From: Trinickia sp. Y13
Lineage (GTDB): Bacteria; Pseudomonadota; Gammaproteobacteria; Burkholderiales; Burkholderiaceae
Direction: 5' to 3'
Length of the DNA: 64,000 nt
Assembly: GCF_029522115.1 (NCBI RefSeq)
Contig: NZ_JAKWFK010000001.1
Coordinates: forward strand, 620,001-684,000
Under the pieces are notes generated by a model, which was given only the letters and a program-made list of their open reading frames with translations, had not been told where the DNA came from and made no database searches. Below are positions 34,002 through 41,903 of the stretch, in pieces (position 1 is the first letter of the stretch; each line of letters opens with the position of its first letter). The position numbers were made by a program, and so were the translations under genes.

Positions 34002-34592
34002 TTATTCCCCCGAATCCGTGACAATCTTGCGCAGCAACGCGTCGAACTCGGCCGTCGTCGGCGCCGTGTTGTCGAACATGATGAGGCCTTCGCGCGCCGC
34101 GCCGCTCGGCTCGAAACGCCGCTGCCTGTATTCGTCCCAGTGTGCGAGCTTGTAGGCGTCGTTGGGATTGTGGCGCGCGATGATGCGTGCGTGTGCCGTC
34201 GCCTCCGAGGTATGGACCCAAACGATGCGCAGCGTGACGTCTTCGCCGACGCCGAGCCAACTGCGATCGAACAGCTTGCGCTCGCGGACCTCACGCGAGA
34301 GCGGGCCGACGACTAGCGCACTCACGCCCAATTCGAGGTTTTCGCGCGCGGTGTCGAGCAGCCCCTGATACTCGGGCTCGCGCAAGTGTTGCAAGTAGAG
34401 CGGGCTGTCGCGATCGTTGGGGTCGCCCGTCAGGGCGCCCATCGCCGCAGCGCTGTAGCGGCCATAGAGCGTGTCCTTGTCGAGCAGGCAAAAGGCTTCG
34501 CCGGTTTCCCGCATGAGCGGGCCGACGAGGCGCTTGGCGAGCGTCGTTTTGCCCGTGCCGGCATGGCCGCAGAAGAATACGAGGTGAGTCAC
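34002..34592 (-). CDS. P-loop kinase-like ATPase (AAA_33 type)
   Basis: A 196-residue P-loop NTPase resembling zeta-toxin/gluconate-kinase-like small kinases. Walker A is GHAGTGKT (residues 9-16), and a later Asp-containing strand (AFCLLDKDTLYG) and an Arg-rich lid (HARIIARHNPND) complete the kinase pattern. It would phosphorylate a small molecule; the substrate is unknown. The frame is open to 34784, but similarity starts at the GTG at 34592, which has AAGGA nine bases upstream, so a GTG start is chosen. It is monocistronic. Confidence 0.72.
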   Translation of the reverse strand: MTHLVFFCGHAGTGKTTLAKRLVGPLMRETGEAFCLLDKDTLYGRYSAAAMGALTGDPNDRDSPLYLQHLREPEYQGLLDTARENLELGVSALVVGPLSREVRERKLFDRSWLGVGEDVTLRIVWVHTSEATAHARIIARHNPNDAYKLAHWDEYRQRRFEPSGAAREGLIMFDNTAPTTAEFDALLRKIVTDSGE

Positions 34593-35046
34593 GAACCGGG
34601 TTCCTTGCTGAGAGTGCCGCGAAAGCGCGCCGTCAAGCGCGCGGCCCTCGCGGTGTAGCCGATCGCGCATTCGATGACGAGCGGGGCGCGATCGACCTGT
34701 CGTATAGGGTCGTATAAGTTCATGCATCTTAGCAGTCCGGCCACGGGGCGGCTGCTCTCGATCCGCGCTGGCGCACGGCATCAACGGGGCGCTTCACGGG
34801 GCTCGTTGTTCGCGAGCGTCACGGTTCACCGGCTTTGCTCGACGGCGCTTCGACCGGCGTGCGCGCCCGTCCGATGTCCTTTGTTCCGATCGAGCGGCAC
34901 GCATCTTCACACAAGCACCGGTGCAGCCGGTGTCGGCCCGCAATGCTTCGATACGCGTCGAAACAAGCTTCGCTCGCTCGCGGCTATAGTCTGCGTTCCT
35001 GTCGTGCGGCTCCGAATGGAGGCGGGCGACGCCTCGGAGAAACTCG
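34593..35046. other. Intergenic region upstream of the SnoaL-like gene
   Basis: 454 bp between divergent genes. A long plus-strand open frame crosses it, but it continues out of frame through the SnoaL gene and looks non-coding. It holds a short direct repeat (GTCGTATAGG / GTCGTATAAG near 34695) and, at its right end, the promoter/operator described separately. Confidence 0.45.
34942..34990 (+). promoter_or_regulatory. Cluster promoter A: shared operator plus -10 box
   Basis: AATGCTTCGATACGC, then G, then TCGAA begins at 34942, and a TATAGT -10 box lies at 34985-34990. The same element, with T for the G, begins at 38611, and its TATAGT also lies 43 bp downstream. No good -35 is present at 17 bp in either copy, which suggests regulator-dependent promoters. 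This one drives 35047-37787. The ArsR-family protein at 37806 is the obvious candidate binder. Confidence 0.7.
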
Positions 35047-35496
35047 ATGAATCACACCGCCGATGCCAAATTGATGCTGCACATTTTCGAGACTTGGCAC
35101 GATACGGTCCGCAAACGCGATCTGAAGTCTACCGCCGCGCTGTACGCGGAGGATGCGATTCTCGAAACGCCGTTGGCGCTGGCGGTCTACCCCGAGCGGC
35201 AGTCGGGCGTCCTCATCGGCCGCTCGACGATCCTCACGTTCTTCGAAGACAGCATCCGCAAGTTTCCGAGCGATCTTTCCCAGTGGTATCGAACCGGCGT
35301 CTTTTTCGTCAACGGCAGGCAGCTGACCTGGGAGTATCCGCGCGTCGCACCGGCCGGCGATCAAGTCGATCTGATGGAGATGATGGACATCGGCGAGCAT
35401 GGCCTCATTGCGCAACATCGCGTGTACTGGGGCTGGAACGGCGTGAAGCTACTGGCTCGCGCGCTGAACGCCGTCGGCGAGCGCGCAGCGCGCTAA
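35047..35496 (+). CDS. SnoaL/NTF2-like protein
   Basis: A 149-residue protein with the SnoaL/NTF2 cone fold pattern: an N-terminal helix (LMLHIFETWHDTVRKRDLKSTAALYAEDAILETP), a mid helix (GRSTILTFFEDSIRKF), and beta strands ending in a Trp-rich strand (HRVYWGWNGVKLL). Such proteins act as small isomerases, hydrolases or cyclases, often in natural-product pathways, or as binding proteins. It has a GGAGAAACTCG leader and sits 56 bp after the -10 box of the shared cluster promoter, so it is the first gene of that unit. The reaction is unknown. Confidence 0.75.
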   Translation: MNHTADAKLMLHIFETWHDTVRKRDLKSTAALYAEDAILETPLALAVYPERQSGVLIGRSTILTFFEDSIRKFPSDLSQWYRTGVFFVNGRQLTWEYPRVAPAGDQVDLMEMMDIGEHGLIAQHRVYWGWNGVKLLARALNAVGERAAR

Positions 35497-35598
35497 CGGG
35501 CCAGCCGGTTCGAATACGGTAAGCGTGTGCGGCGGCGAGGACAGGCGAAACAGATAGCGACGGCGGCTTTCAATCGCACTTCGATTCTCAGGAGCGTT

Positions 35599-37089
35599 AT
35601 GGCAGCAAGGCGAGGTGAACGCCGGCTGGTGATCGTGGGCGGCGGCGCAAGCGGCGTTGCCGCGTTCGTGGCGGCGGTGCGATATGGCGTCGCGCGATCG
35701 ATCGATCTCGTCGATCCGAGAGGCGTCGGGCGCGGCACCGCGTTCGCGGCAAAGCATCCCGCGCTGCTTTGCAATACGTCGGTCGAGACGATGTCGATCG
35801 TCGACGACGATCCCGATGACTTCCTCGCGTACTTGCAATCGATCGGCGTGATGGCGACGAGAGATGGGTTCGTCTCGCGCGCCTATGTGTCCCGATACCT
35901 CGCATCGCGATATGACCGATACGCCGCGCTGGCGTGCACTTCCGGCATCGAACATCGACTCGTGACCGCCGCCGCGCTTCGCATCGAACGCATCTCGGAG
36001 AGCGAGTACCGGGTCGCGCTCGAGAACGGCATGACATTACACGCGACCGACGTCCTCATCTGCACCGGGCATGGGGCGCCGTACGTTCCCGACGCCGTTA
36101 GGCCGCATCTGGGACAGCCGCAGTTGTTCGAGAGTCTCTACCCGGAAGGGCGCGTTCTGGCCGAACTCGATGCGCGCTCGCGCGTGCTGGTGCTGGGCAG
36201 CCGGTTGTCTGCGCTCGATTCGGCGTTGCTGCTGTGCGCGGCCGGGCATTCGATCGACATCGTCTCGCCGTCCGGGCGATTGCCTGCCGTCCGCACGGCG
36301 ACGCCGCGTGCGTGCCCGGTTCCGGTCGATGCGGCGGCGCTGGCTCAGGTGGACTTGGATTCGGCCGCCGCCACGCTGTCGTGGCGGCTCTTGCGGATTC
36401 TCGCACGCGCGGCGCGCGCAGTGCGGGAACGTCCGTTGAGCGCTCAGGTGGAGCGCGCTCGCGAGCCGATCGAACGCATGCGGCGCGAGGCCGAACTCGC
36501 GCGGCGCGGCGCGACTGACTGGCAGGAGATTCTCGTCGCGCACATGGACGCTGCGCAGATGCGCTTGCGCGATGAGCCCCTCGAACGCCAGCGCCATGCG
36601 CTGGCGGAATGCTCGCGCGTCGTCGGGCGCTACTTGTTCGCCTGTCCGCTGCAAAGCGCCGACAGGCTGATCGAATACGCGCAAGCGCAACGCTTGACGG
36701 TAAGAAAGGCGACGCCGGCCGCACTCGATCGCGGCGTTCGGTGGACCGTGCGCTGGGACGACGGCGGACTGGACGAGTACGACGCGATCGTCTGCGCGAC
36801 GGGGTTTTGCAAAGCGCCGCTCTATGCAAGCGCACACGTGATCATGCTGGGCGAGCATGCCGCCGCTGCCGGCGCGAGTTTGCGCGTGGGGTCGGACTTG
36901 CGCGTGTCGTTGCCTGGGCTCGCCTACCCAGAGCGCATATGGACGCTCGGCCTTGCGTCGCAATCGGGCGCACCGATCGTCAACGCGGTCTACCAAGCCG
37001 TGCGCCAGGCGCACGAGCTTTGCCAGTCGTGGCAAGCGGCCGACGCCGCGGTCGCGCCGCCGCGATTCGTAGCCGAGGAGGCGCAATGA
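35599..37089 (+). CDS. FAD/NAD(P)-binding oxidoreductase
   Basis: A 496-residue flavoprotein with an N-terminal dinucleotide motif VIVGGGASGVAAF (GGGASG at 14-19), an ATG-like segment LICTGHGAPYVPD, a second nucleotide-binding strand (RVLVLGSRLSALDSALLL), and a late VCATGFCKAPLY. It fits the FAD-NAD(P)-binding family (HCG/NAD_binding_9-like), whose members oxidise or hydroxylate varied metabolites; the substrate is unknown. The ATG at 35599 has CAGGAG. It overlaps the following GST start by ATGA. Because its unit shares a promoter element with the N-hydroxylase unit, it is probably a tailoring enzyme of the same pathway. Confidence 0.75.
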   Translation: MAARRGERRLVIVGGGASGVAAFVAAVRYGVARSIDLVDPRGVGRGTAFAAKHPALLCNTSVETMSIVDDDPDDFLAYLQSIGVMATRDGFVSRAYVSRYLASRYDRYAALACTSGIEHRLVTAAALRIERISESEYRVALENGMTLHATDVLICTGHGAPYVPDAVRPHLGQPQLFESLYPEGRVLAELDARSRVLVLGSRLSALDSALLLCAAGHSIDIVSPSGRLPAVRTATPRACPVPVDAAALAQVDLDSAAATLSWRLLRILARAARAVRERPLSAQVERAREPIERMRREAELARRGATDWQEILVAHMDAAQMRLRDEPLERQRHALAECSRVVGRYLFACPLQSADRLIEYAQAQRLTVRKATPAALDRGVRWTVRWDDGGLDEYDAIVCATGFCKAPLYASAHVIMLGEHAAAAGASLRVGSDLRVSLPGLAYPERIWTLGLASQSGAPIVNAVYQAVRQAHELCQSWQAADAAVAPPRFVAEEAQ

Positions 37090-37787
37090 AACTTTACGGA
37101 GATCGCGGATCAAGCAATACGCGCCGCGTGCTGACGGTGATCGCTCACCTGAATTTGCCCGTCGAATTCGAATTCGTGAACTTGTTCGTCGGCGAAAATC
37201 GCAAGCCCGCGTATCTCGCGCTCAGTCCGAACGGTACGATTCCGGCCTTCGTCGACGGCGACATCGCGTTGTTCGAAGCGTCCGCCATCATGATCTACTT
37301 GGCGGAGCGGGCCGGCTCGACGCTTTGGCCGGAGGGCGTTGCGCGCTTCGAGGTGCTCAAGTGGATGTTCTGGGCCGCCGAGCATTTTCGGCGCGGGCCC
37401 GCGGTGCTCATCGACGAGCGCTTCATTCATCGGCTAAGGGGGCAACCCGAGAGCCCGGCATTGGTTGCCGATGCGGTGAAATCGATTCATCGCTATGCGG
37501 CCGTGCTCGACCGGCATTTGCGCGATCGCGCGTTCGTGACCGGCGAGACTCCGACGCTGGCCGACATCGATCTCGCTTCGCCATTCAGCCACGTGCCGCG
37601 CACGCGTGCGCCGTTCGATGCATATCCCAACCTGTGTGCATGGCATGCGAGGCTGGCCGATGCGATACCGGCCTGGCGGGCGACCGGAGACGAATTGGAG
37701 AGGCGGATTGCCGAGATCGAAGCGTCGTTCGCATGCGGCGACGCATCGCGCCTCGGCTTGCCCGCCGCCGCCGTCATACCCGGTTGA
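37086..37787 (+). CDS. Glutathione S-transferase
   Basis: A 233-residue GST. The thioredoxin-like half begins MKLYGDRGSSNTRRVLTVIAHLNLPVEFEFVN with Ser residues near the catalytic position (theta/phi-like), NGTIPAFVDGDIALFEASAIMIYLAE is the glutathione-binding part, and the helical half has ETPTLADIDLASPFSHV. GAGGAGG precedes the ATG, which overlaps the flavoprotein stop by four bases. A role in handling a reactive electrophilic or N-containing pathway product is plausible but inferred. It is the last gene of unit A. Confidence 0.82.
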   Translation: MKLYGDRGSSNTRRVLTVIAHLNLPVEFEFVNLFVGENRKPAYLALSPNGTIPAFVDGDIALFEASAIMIYLAERAGSTLWPEGVARFEVLKWMFWAAEHFRRGPAVLIDERFIHRLRGQPESPALVADAVKSIHRYAAVLDRHLRDRAFVTGETPTLADIDLASPFSHVPRTRAPFDAYPNLCAWHARLADAIPAWRATGDELERRIAEIEASFACGDASRLGLPAAAVIPG

Positions 37788-37805
37788 GAGGAAAGAGAGC
37801 GAGGG

Positions 37806-38543
37806 TCAGGCGCTTTCCCGATACTCGTTGAAGCCGGCTCCCGCGTTGCGCAGCGCCTCGAGTTCGATGCCGAAATGTTCGCGCAGCGCATCGGCGCCGG
37901 CCGGCGTGATCGTGACCGCGCGCGTTTCGTGCCCGCGCCTGAGCCACGCCCAGGCACAGAAAGCATTCATCAGATGCGCGCCTAGCGGCCCGGCGATATG
38001 GTATTGCCGCTCCGTCCAATCGAGGCAGCGGTGGGCGTGGCCGGTTTGGTTCGGGAACGGGCCGCCGACATCCAGCCCGAGGCGCTGCAGCAGCGCATGT
38101 CCAGCCGGCGTGAGTTCGTATTCGTAGTCGCTGCGCTCGGCGAGATACCCGCGCCCGATCATCGCTTGCGTGACGGCCACGCCGACCTGGCCCGCCAAAT
38201 GGTCGTAGCAGCAGCGCGCAAAGCGCAATTCGCGTGCGCAGCGATTGGGCGTCGAACGCCATTCGGGCGTGACCGGGCCGACCGAGGCCAGGCTTTCGAG
38301 CACGCGCGGCACATGCGGGCCCGCCAGGCTGTAATAGCGGTGCCGCCCCTTGCTCTCGACGCGCAGCAAGCCGCCATCGAGCAGCTTCGACAAGTGGGAG
38401 CTCGCAGTTTGCGCGGTCACGCCGGCTGCGTCGGCGAGCGCACCCGCGGACCGGGCGAAGCCGTCCGCGAGCGTAATGAGGATGATCGCGCGCACCGGCT
38501 CTGCGATCAAATGCGCGACGGTGGAAATATTGTGCTGACTCAC
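37806..38543 (-). CDS. ArsR-family transcriptional regulator
   Basis: A 245-residue regulator. The N-terminal winged helix (residues 5-70) reads AEPVRAIILITLADGFARSAGALADAAGVTAQTASSHLSKLLDGGLL...RHRYYSLAG, as in ArsR proteins. A conserved segment RFARCCYDHLAGQVG follows, then a long C-terminal domain. The Cys pair could sense a metal, thiol stress or a reactive product; this is inference. It is divergent from the exporter/N-hydroxylase operon and convergent with unit A, and lies next to both shared operators, so it is the likely cluster regulator. Confidence 0.83.
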   Translation of the reverse strand: MSQHNISTVAHLIAEPVRAIILITLADGFARSAGALADAAGVTAQTASSHLSKLLDGGLLRVESKGRHRYYSLAGPHVPRVLESLASVGPVTPEWRSTPNRCARELRFARCCYDHLAGQVGVAVTQAMIGRGYLAERSDYEYELTPAGHALLQRLGLDVGGPFPNQTGHAHRCLDWTERQYHIAGPLGAHLMNAFCAWAWLRRGHETRAVTITPAGADALREHFGIELEALRNAGAGFNEYRESA

Positions 38544-38610
38544 TGTTTGTTGCCCTCAGGTTCGAACAATCTATTTATCGTTTTTTTGTAGTTTTTTAAA
38601 AACATCGAAA

Positions 38611-38659
38611 AATGCTTCGATACGCTTCGAAGCATTCTCGATGAGTACGAGATTATAGT
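38611..38659 (+). promoter_or_regulatory. Cluster promoter B: inverted-repeat operator plus -10 box
   Basis: AATGCTTCGA (38611-38620) and TCGAAGCATT (38627-38636) form a perfect 10-bp inverted repeat with a six-base spacer, and TATAGT follows at 38654-38659. The site is in the AT-rich 147-bp gap between the ArsR gene and the exporter gene. The first 21 bases match promoter A with one substitution and have the same distance to -10. It could act on both divergent genes. Confidence 0.75.
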
Positions 38660-38690
38660 CAACAGACCATTCCGAACCGGACTCATTGCC

Positions 38691-40061
38691 GTGAATGAAA
38701 CGAGCGAATATAAAAAAAGCGTAATATTGGCGACGAGTTTGAGCTACGTCGTAGTAATTCTCGATACGACAATTGTCAATATCGCCCTTGCCAAAATCGC
38801 CGCCTCGCTTGGCGCCGACGTGGCCGGGCTGCAGTGGGTCGTCAATGCCTATACGCTCACCTTCGCAAGCCTGTTGCTGACCGGCGGGTTGCTTGGCGAC
38901 CGGCTCGGCGCCCGCAACGTCTACTTGACGGGGCTGCTCGTCTTCGCGGCGGCGTCCGCGCTGTGCGGATTCGCGCCGAATCTACCGGTCCTCGTCCTCG
39001 CGCGGGTGATGCAAGGCATCGGCGCCGCGCTGCTCGTGCCGTGTTCGCTGACGCTGATCAGTGCCGCTTATACCGACGCTAAGCAACGAGCGGGCGCCAT
39101 CAGCGTTTGGGCGGGGTGTGGCGGCATTGCGATGGCGGCCGGCCCGCTCGTCGGCGGCTTGCTCGTTCATTGGCTCGGATGGCGCAGCATCTTCGTCGTC
39201 AACGTGCCGATCGCGGCATGCGGCGCTTTGCTCACGCTGCGCATCCCGGCCACGCGTCGCGCTCGCGTCGAACACATGGATTTCGCGGGCCAGGCCGCGG
39301 CCATCGTCGCGCTTGCATGTTCGGTGGCCGTGTTGATCGAGGGCGCGAAGCTGGGGTGGCGCTCCGCGTCCATCGTGACGGGCGTCGTGGCGGCCGTCGC
39401 CGGCTGGATCGCATTCGTCTTGATCGAGCGTCGGCGCATGCGGCCGATGCTCCCGCTCGCGCTCTTTCGCCATCCCGTGTTCTCGGCATCCGTGTTCGTG
39501 TCGCTGATCTCCGCGCTCGTCTTCTATGGCCTGCTGTTTTTGCTGAGTTTGTATTTTCAGGAAGGCCGCGGCTGGCAATCGTTGCAGACCGGTCTCGCGT
39601 TTCTGCCGTTGACGGTGATGGTGACGGCAGGCAGCTTCTCGGCCGGCAGGCTCGGCGCCGCTTACGGCACCGGTCGCGTCGTGATCGGCGGTTTCTTGCT
39701 CTACGCAATCGGGTTCGCGGGGTTGCTCGCGCTCGCGCACGATGCGCCGTATTGGCGTATCGCGTTGTGCTTCCCGGCGGTCGGCTTCGGCTCCGGGGTC
39801 ATCACGCCGGCCGCCACGGCGACGCTGCTCGGCGCCGTCGACAAGACGCGCGCCGGTGTCGCCGCCGGTGTGCTCAACGCGAGCCGGCAGACCGGTTCCG
39901 CATTCGGCGTCGCGATCTTCGGCTTGCTGCTCGGCGCGACCCAACCGGCAGGCGGCGTGCATGCCGCTGTGAGCCTTGCTATCGCGCTGTCGCTGCTCGC
40001 GGCCTTCTCTTGGCGCATCACGTTGTTGCTTGCCGCACGGGCGCCGGGCGCCGTCGCCTGA
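38691..40061 (+). CDS. DHA2-type MFS exporter (EmrB/QacA family)
   Basis: A 456-residue drug:proton antiporter with about 14 membrane segments. Family motifs are LDTTIVNIALAKIAASLG (DHA2 motif with Asp in helix 1), LQWVVNAYTLTFASLLLTGGLLGDRLGARNVYL (motif A) and RVMQGIGAALLVPCSLTLI (motif C-like). It most likely exports the product of the cluster, or gives resistance to it, across the inner membrane. It is first gene of unit B, 31 bp after the -10 box, and the N-hydroxylase gene follows after 93 bp. Confidence 0.87.
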   Translation: MNETSEYKKSVILATSLSYVVVILDTTIVNIALAKIAASLGADVAGLQWVVNAYTLTFASLLLTGGLLGDRLGARNVYLTGLLVFAAASALCGFAPNLPVLVLARVMQGIGAALLVPCSLTLISAAYTDAKQRAGAISVWAGCGGIAMAAGPLVGGLLVHWLGWRSIFVVNVPIAACGALLTLRIPATRRARVEHMDFAGQAAAIVALACSVAVLIEGAKLGWRSASIVTGVVAAVAGWIAFVLIERRRMRPMLPLALFRHPVFSASVFVSLISALVFYGLLFLLSLYFQEGRGWQSLQTGLAFLPLTVMVTAGSFSAGRLGAAYGTGRVVIGGFLLYAIGFAGLLALAHDAPYWRIALCFPAVGFGSGVITPAATATLLGAVDKTRAGVAAGVLNASRQTGSAFGVAIFGLLLGATQPAGGVHAAVSLAIALSLLAAFSWRITLLLAARAPGAVA

Positions 40062-40154
40062 TTTTCGCTGCGCTTTATCGCGTCCGGGCGCACTGCGCTC
40101 GGACATTTGCATGTCCGCTGTTTCATCGTCGCTTCGCCCATACAAGGACTTGAA

Positions 40155-41483
40155 ATGCGCTATTCATCAACCAACGGCCCGATCGACCTGGTGGGAATCG
40201 GGATCGGGCCGGCCAACTTGAGTCTTGCCGCACTGCTCAAGCGCCATCCCCGCGTGCGCGCCCGCTTCTTCGAGCGCCGCGCGCAATTTCAATGGCACGC
40301 CGGCTTAATGCTGCCCAACGCGTCGTTGCAAGTCCCGTTTCTGAAGGACTTGGTCAGTCTCGTCGATCCGACGAGCGAACTGTCGTTTCTGCAATTCTTG
40401 GCCACGCATAAGCGTCTGCTGTGCTTCATCAATGCCAATTTCCCGCAAGTGCTCAGGCGCGAATTCAACCAATACTACCGGTGGGCGTGCGAGCAATTGG
40501 ACACCCTCGATTTCGGTCGCGAAGTGGATGCGGTCGAACTCGACGGCGAGACCTTGATCGTACGCGGCAACGGTTGGAGCCAGCCGACCCGCAGCGTGGT
40601 GCTCGGCACCGGGCTGCAAGCGGCCGTCCCCGACTGCGCGAAGCCGTGGCTCAGCACCACCTTGCTCCATGCGTCGCAGTACTTGATCAACAACAATCCG
40701 GTCGAAGGCAAGCGCGTCGTCGTGATCGGCGGCGGGCAAACCGGCGCGGAAGTGTTTCATCATCTGCTGTCCGATTCGGGCGCGATGCCGGCCAGCGTGA
40801 CTTGGGCATCGCGTCGATGGAATTTCGCGCCGCTCGACGAATCGTCGTTTACGAACGAGCTCTACACGCCCGGCTATAGCAATTACTTCTACGACTTGCC
40901 CGAGACGTTGCGCGCCACGCTGTTGGCCGAGCAAAAGCTTGCGAGCGATGGCGTGTCCTCGGCGCTCCTCGAAGCGATTTATCGCCGGGTCTACGAACTG
41001 CGTTACGTCACCGGCATGTCGTGCAATTTGCAATTGCGGCCAGCGCGCGAATTGATCGCGGTCGCGCGGCGGGGCGATGGCTGGTCGATCACGTTCAGGC
41101 ACCTGCAGCGCCAAACGCACGAGACCATCCATGCCGACATCGTCGTGCTTTGCACGGGCTACGCGTACGGGATGCCTGCTTGCCTGGATGCCATTGCCGA
41201 TCGGATCGAGCGCAGCGGCGATGGCTATGTCGTCAACCCCGATTACTCGATCCGTTGGGATGGCCCCAAGGGCTGCCGGATCTATGTGCAGAACGCGGCG
41301 AAGCATCAACGCGGCATTGCCGATCCGAACCTGGGCCTGATCCCGTGGCGGTGTGCGCAAATCATCAACAGCGTGGCGGGATGCCAGCTCTACGACGTCG
41401 ACGAAGCGGCGCCGTTCGTCCATTGGGAAGCGCAGCCGATGGCCGTGCAAAGCGGGACTCCGGACTTGGAGATGATGTCGTGA
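40155..41483 (+). CDS. L-lysine N6-/L-ornithine N5-monooxygenase family enzyme
   Basis: A 442-residue N-hydroxylating flavin monooxygenase (SidA/IucD/PvdA family). The FAD motif is GIGPAN (16-21), preceded by DLVGIGI. LMLPNASLQVPFLKDLVSLVDPTSELSFLQFL is the family signature. The NADPH site is VVVIGGGQTGAEVFHHLL (about 188-205), and the late ATG-like motif is CTGYAYGMP (from 333). It hydroxylates the side-chain amine of lysine or ornithine with O2 and NADPH. Usually it serves siderophores, but no siderophore synthetase adjoins it here. Its cupin and MetRS-like neighbours instead suggest it makes N6-hydroxylysine for N-N bond formation. AAGGA precedes the ATG. Confidence 0.9.
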   Translation: MRYSSTNGPIDLVGIGIGPANLSLAALLKRHPRVRARFFERRAQFQWHAGLMLPNASLQVPFLKDLVSLVDPTSELSFLQFLATHKRLLCFINANFPQVLRREFNQYYRWACEQLDTLDFGREVDAVELDGETLIVRGNGWSQPTRSVVLGTGLQAAVPDCAKPWLSTTLLHASQYLINNNPVEGKRVVVIGGGQTGAEVFHHLLSDSGAMPASVTWASRRWNFAPLDESSFTNELYTPGYSNYFYDLPETLRATLLAEQKLASDGVSSALLEAIYRRVYELRYVTGMSCNLQLRPARELIAVARRGDGWSITFRHLQRQTHETIHADIVVLCTGYAYGMPACLDAIADRIERSGDGYVVNPDYSIRWDGPKGCRIYVQNAAKHQRGIADPNLGLIPWRCAQIINSVAGCQLYDVDEAAPFVHWEAQPMAVQSGTPDLEMMS

Positions 41484-41902
41484 GCGCCGCATCGAATGAC
41501 CTGACGGCCGGGGGGAGCGAACGCCGATTGCCGGCCGGTCGCGGCGAGGGGCGTGCGCCATCGGTTTTGGCTGTGCCGAGTGCGCCAGCGATCGAGGAGG
41601 TCGAGGAAGCGGTCGACCTACCGGGCGTGCGTCTGTTCATGCATGCATTCGGCGACCGGTTAGGCAGCGCGCCGCTGCGCAGCTCGCGCTTCACGATCGA
41701 GCCCGGCTGCGGCACGGGGGAGGACCGGCACGCCGTGCACGAGATTTGGTTCGTGTCGAAAGGCCGGCTCGACGTCTGTTACGACGGCGAGTGGTATCGC
41801 GTGGAAGCCGGACAGGCGCTGTTCTTCGAGCCGTGGCGACCGCATTTCACGCGCAATGCCGGTGACGAAAGCGCACAGATCTTTTCGGTATGGTGGGCGT
41901 GA
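41480..41902 (+). CDS. Stand-alone cupin (putative hydrazine-synthetase cupin subunit)
   Basis: A 140-residue single-domain cupin after a disordered 40-residue N-tail. Metal-ligand candidates are His84 and His87 with Glu88 in EDRHAVHEIWFVSKG, and His122 in EPWRPHFTRN, matching cupin motifs 1 and 2. The GTG at 41480 overlaps the N-hydroxylase stop by four bases and has GGAG at eight bases. In characterised hydrazine synthetases a zinc cupin domain fused to a MetRS-like domain rearranges an N-hydroxylysine aminoacyl ester to form the N-N bond. Here the cupin is its own gene between the N-hydroxylase and a flavoprotein. That role is inferred from context. Confidence 0.8.
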   Translation: MSAASNDLTAGGSERRLPAGRGEGRAPSVLAVPSAPAIEEVEEAVDLPGVRLFMHAFGDRLGSAPLRSSRFTIEPGCGTGEDRHAVHEIWFVSKGRLDVCYDGEWYRVEAGQALFFEPWRPHFTRNAGDESAQIFSVWWA

Positions 41903-41903
41903 C

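Noticed and set aside
34674-35522. 282-codon plus-strand frame over the intergenic region and SnoaL gene
   Set aside because: It overlaps the SnoaL-like gene in another frame and spans the shared promoter element. The composition is that of a shadow frame.
40155-41483. Siderophore biosynthesis as explanation of the N-hydroxylase
   Set aside because: No NRPS, IucA/IucC-type synthetase, acyltransferase or TonB receptor adjoins it. The EntS-like exporter at 50625 is about 9 kb away on the other strand. The cupin and MetRS-like neighbours fit N-N bond formation better.
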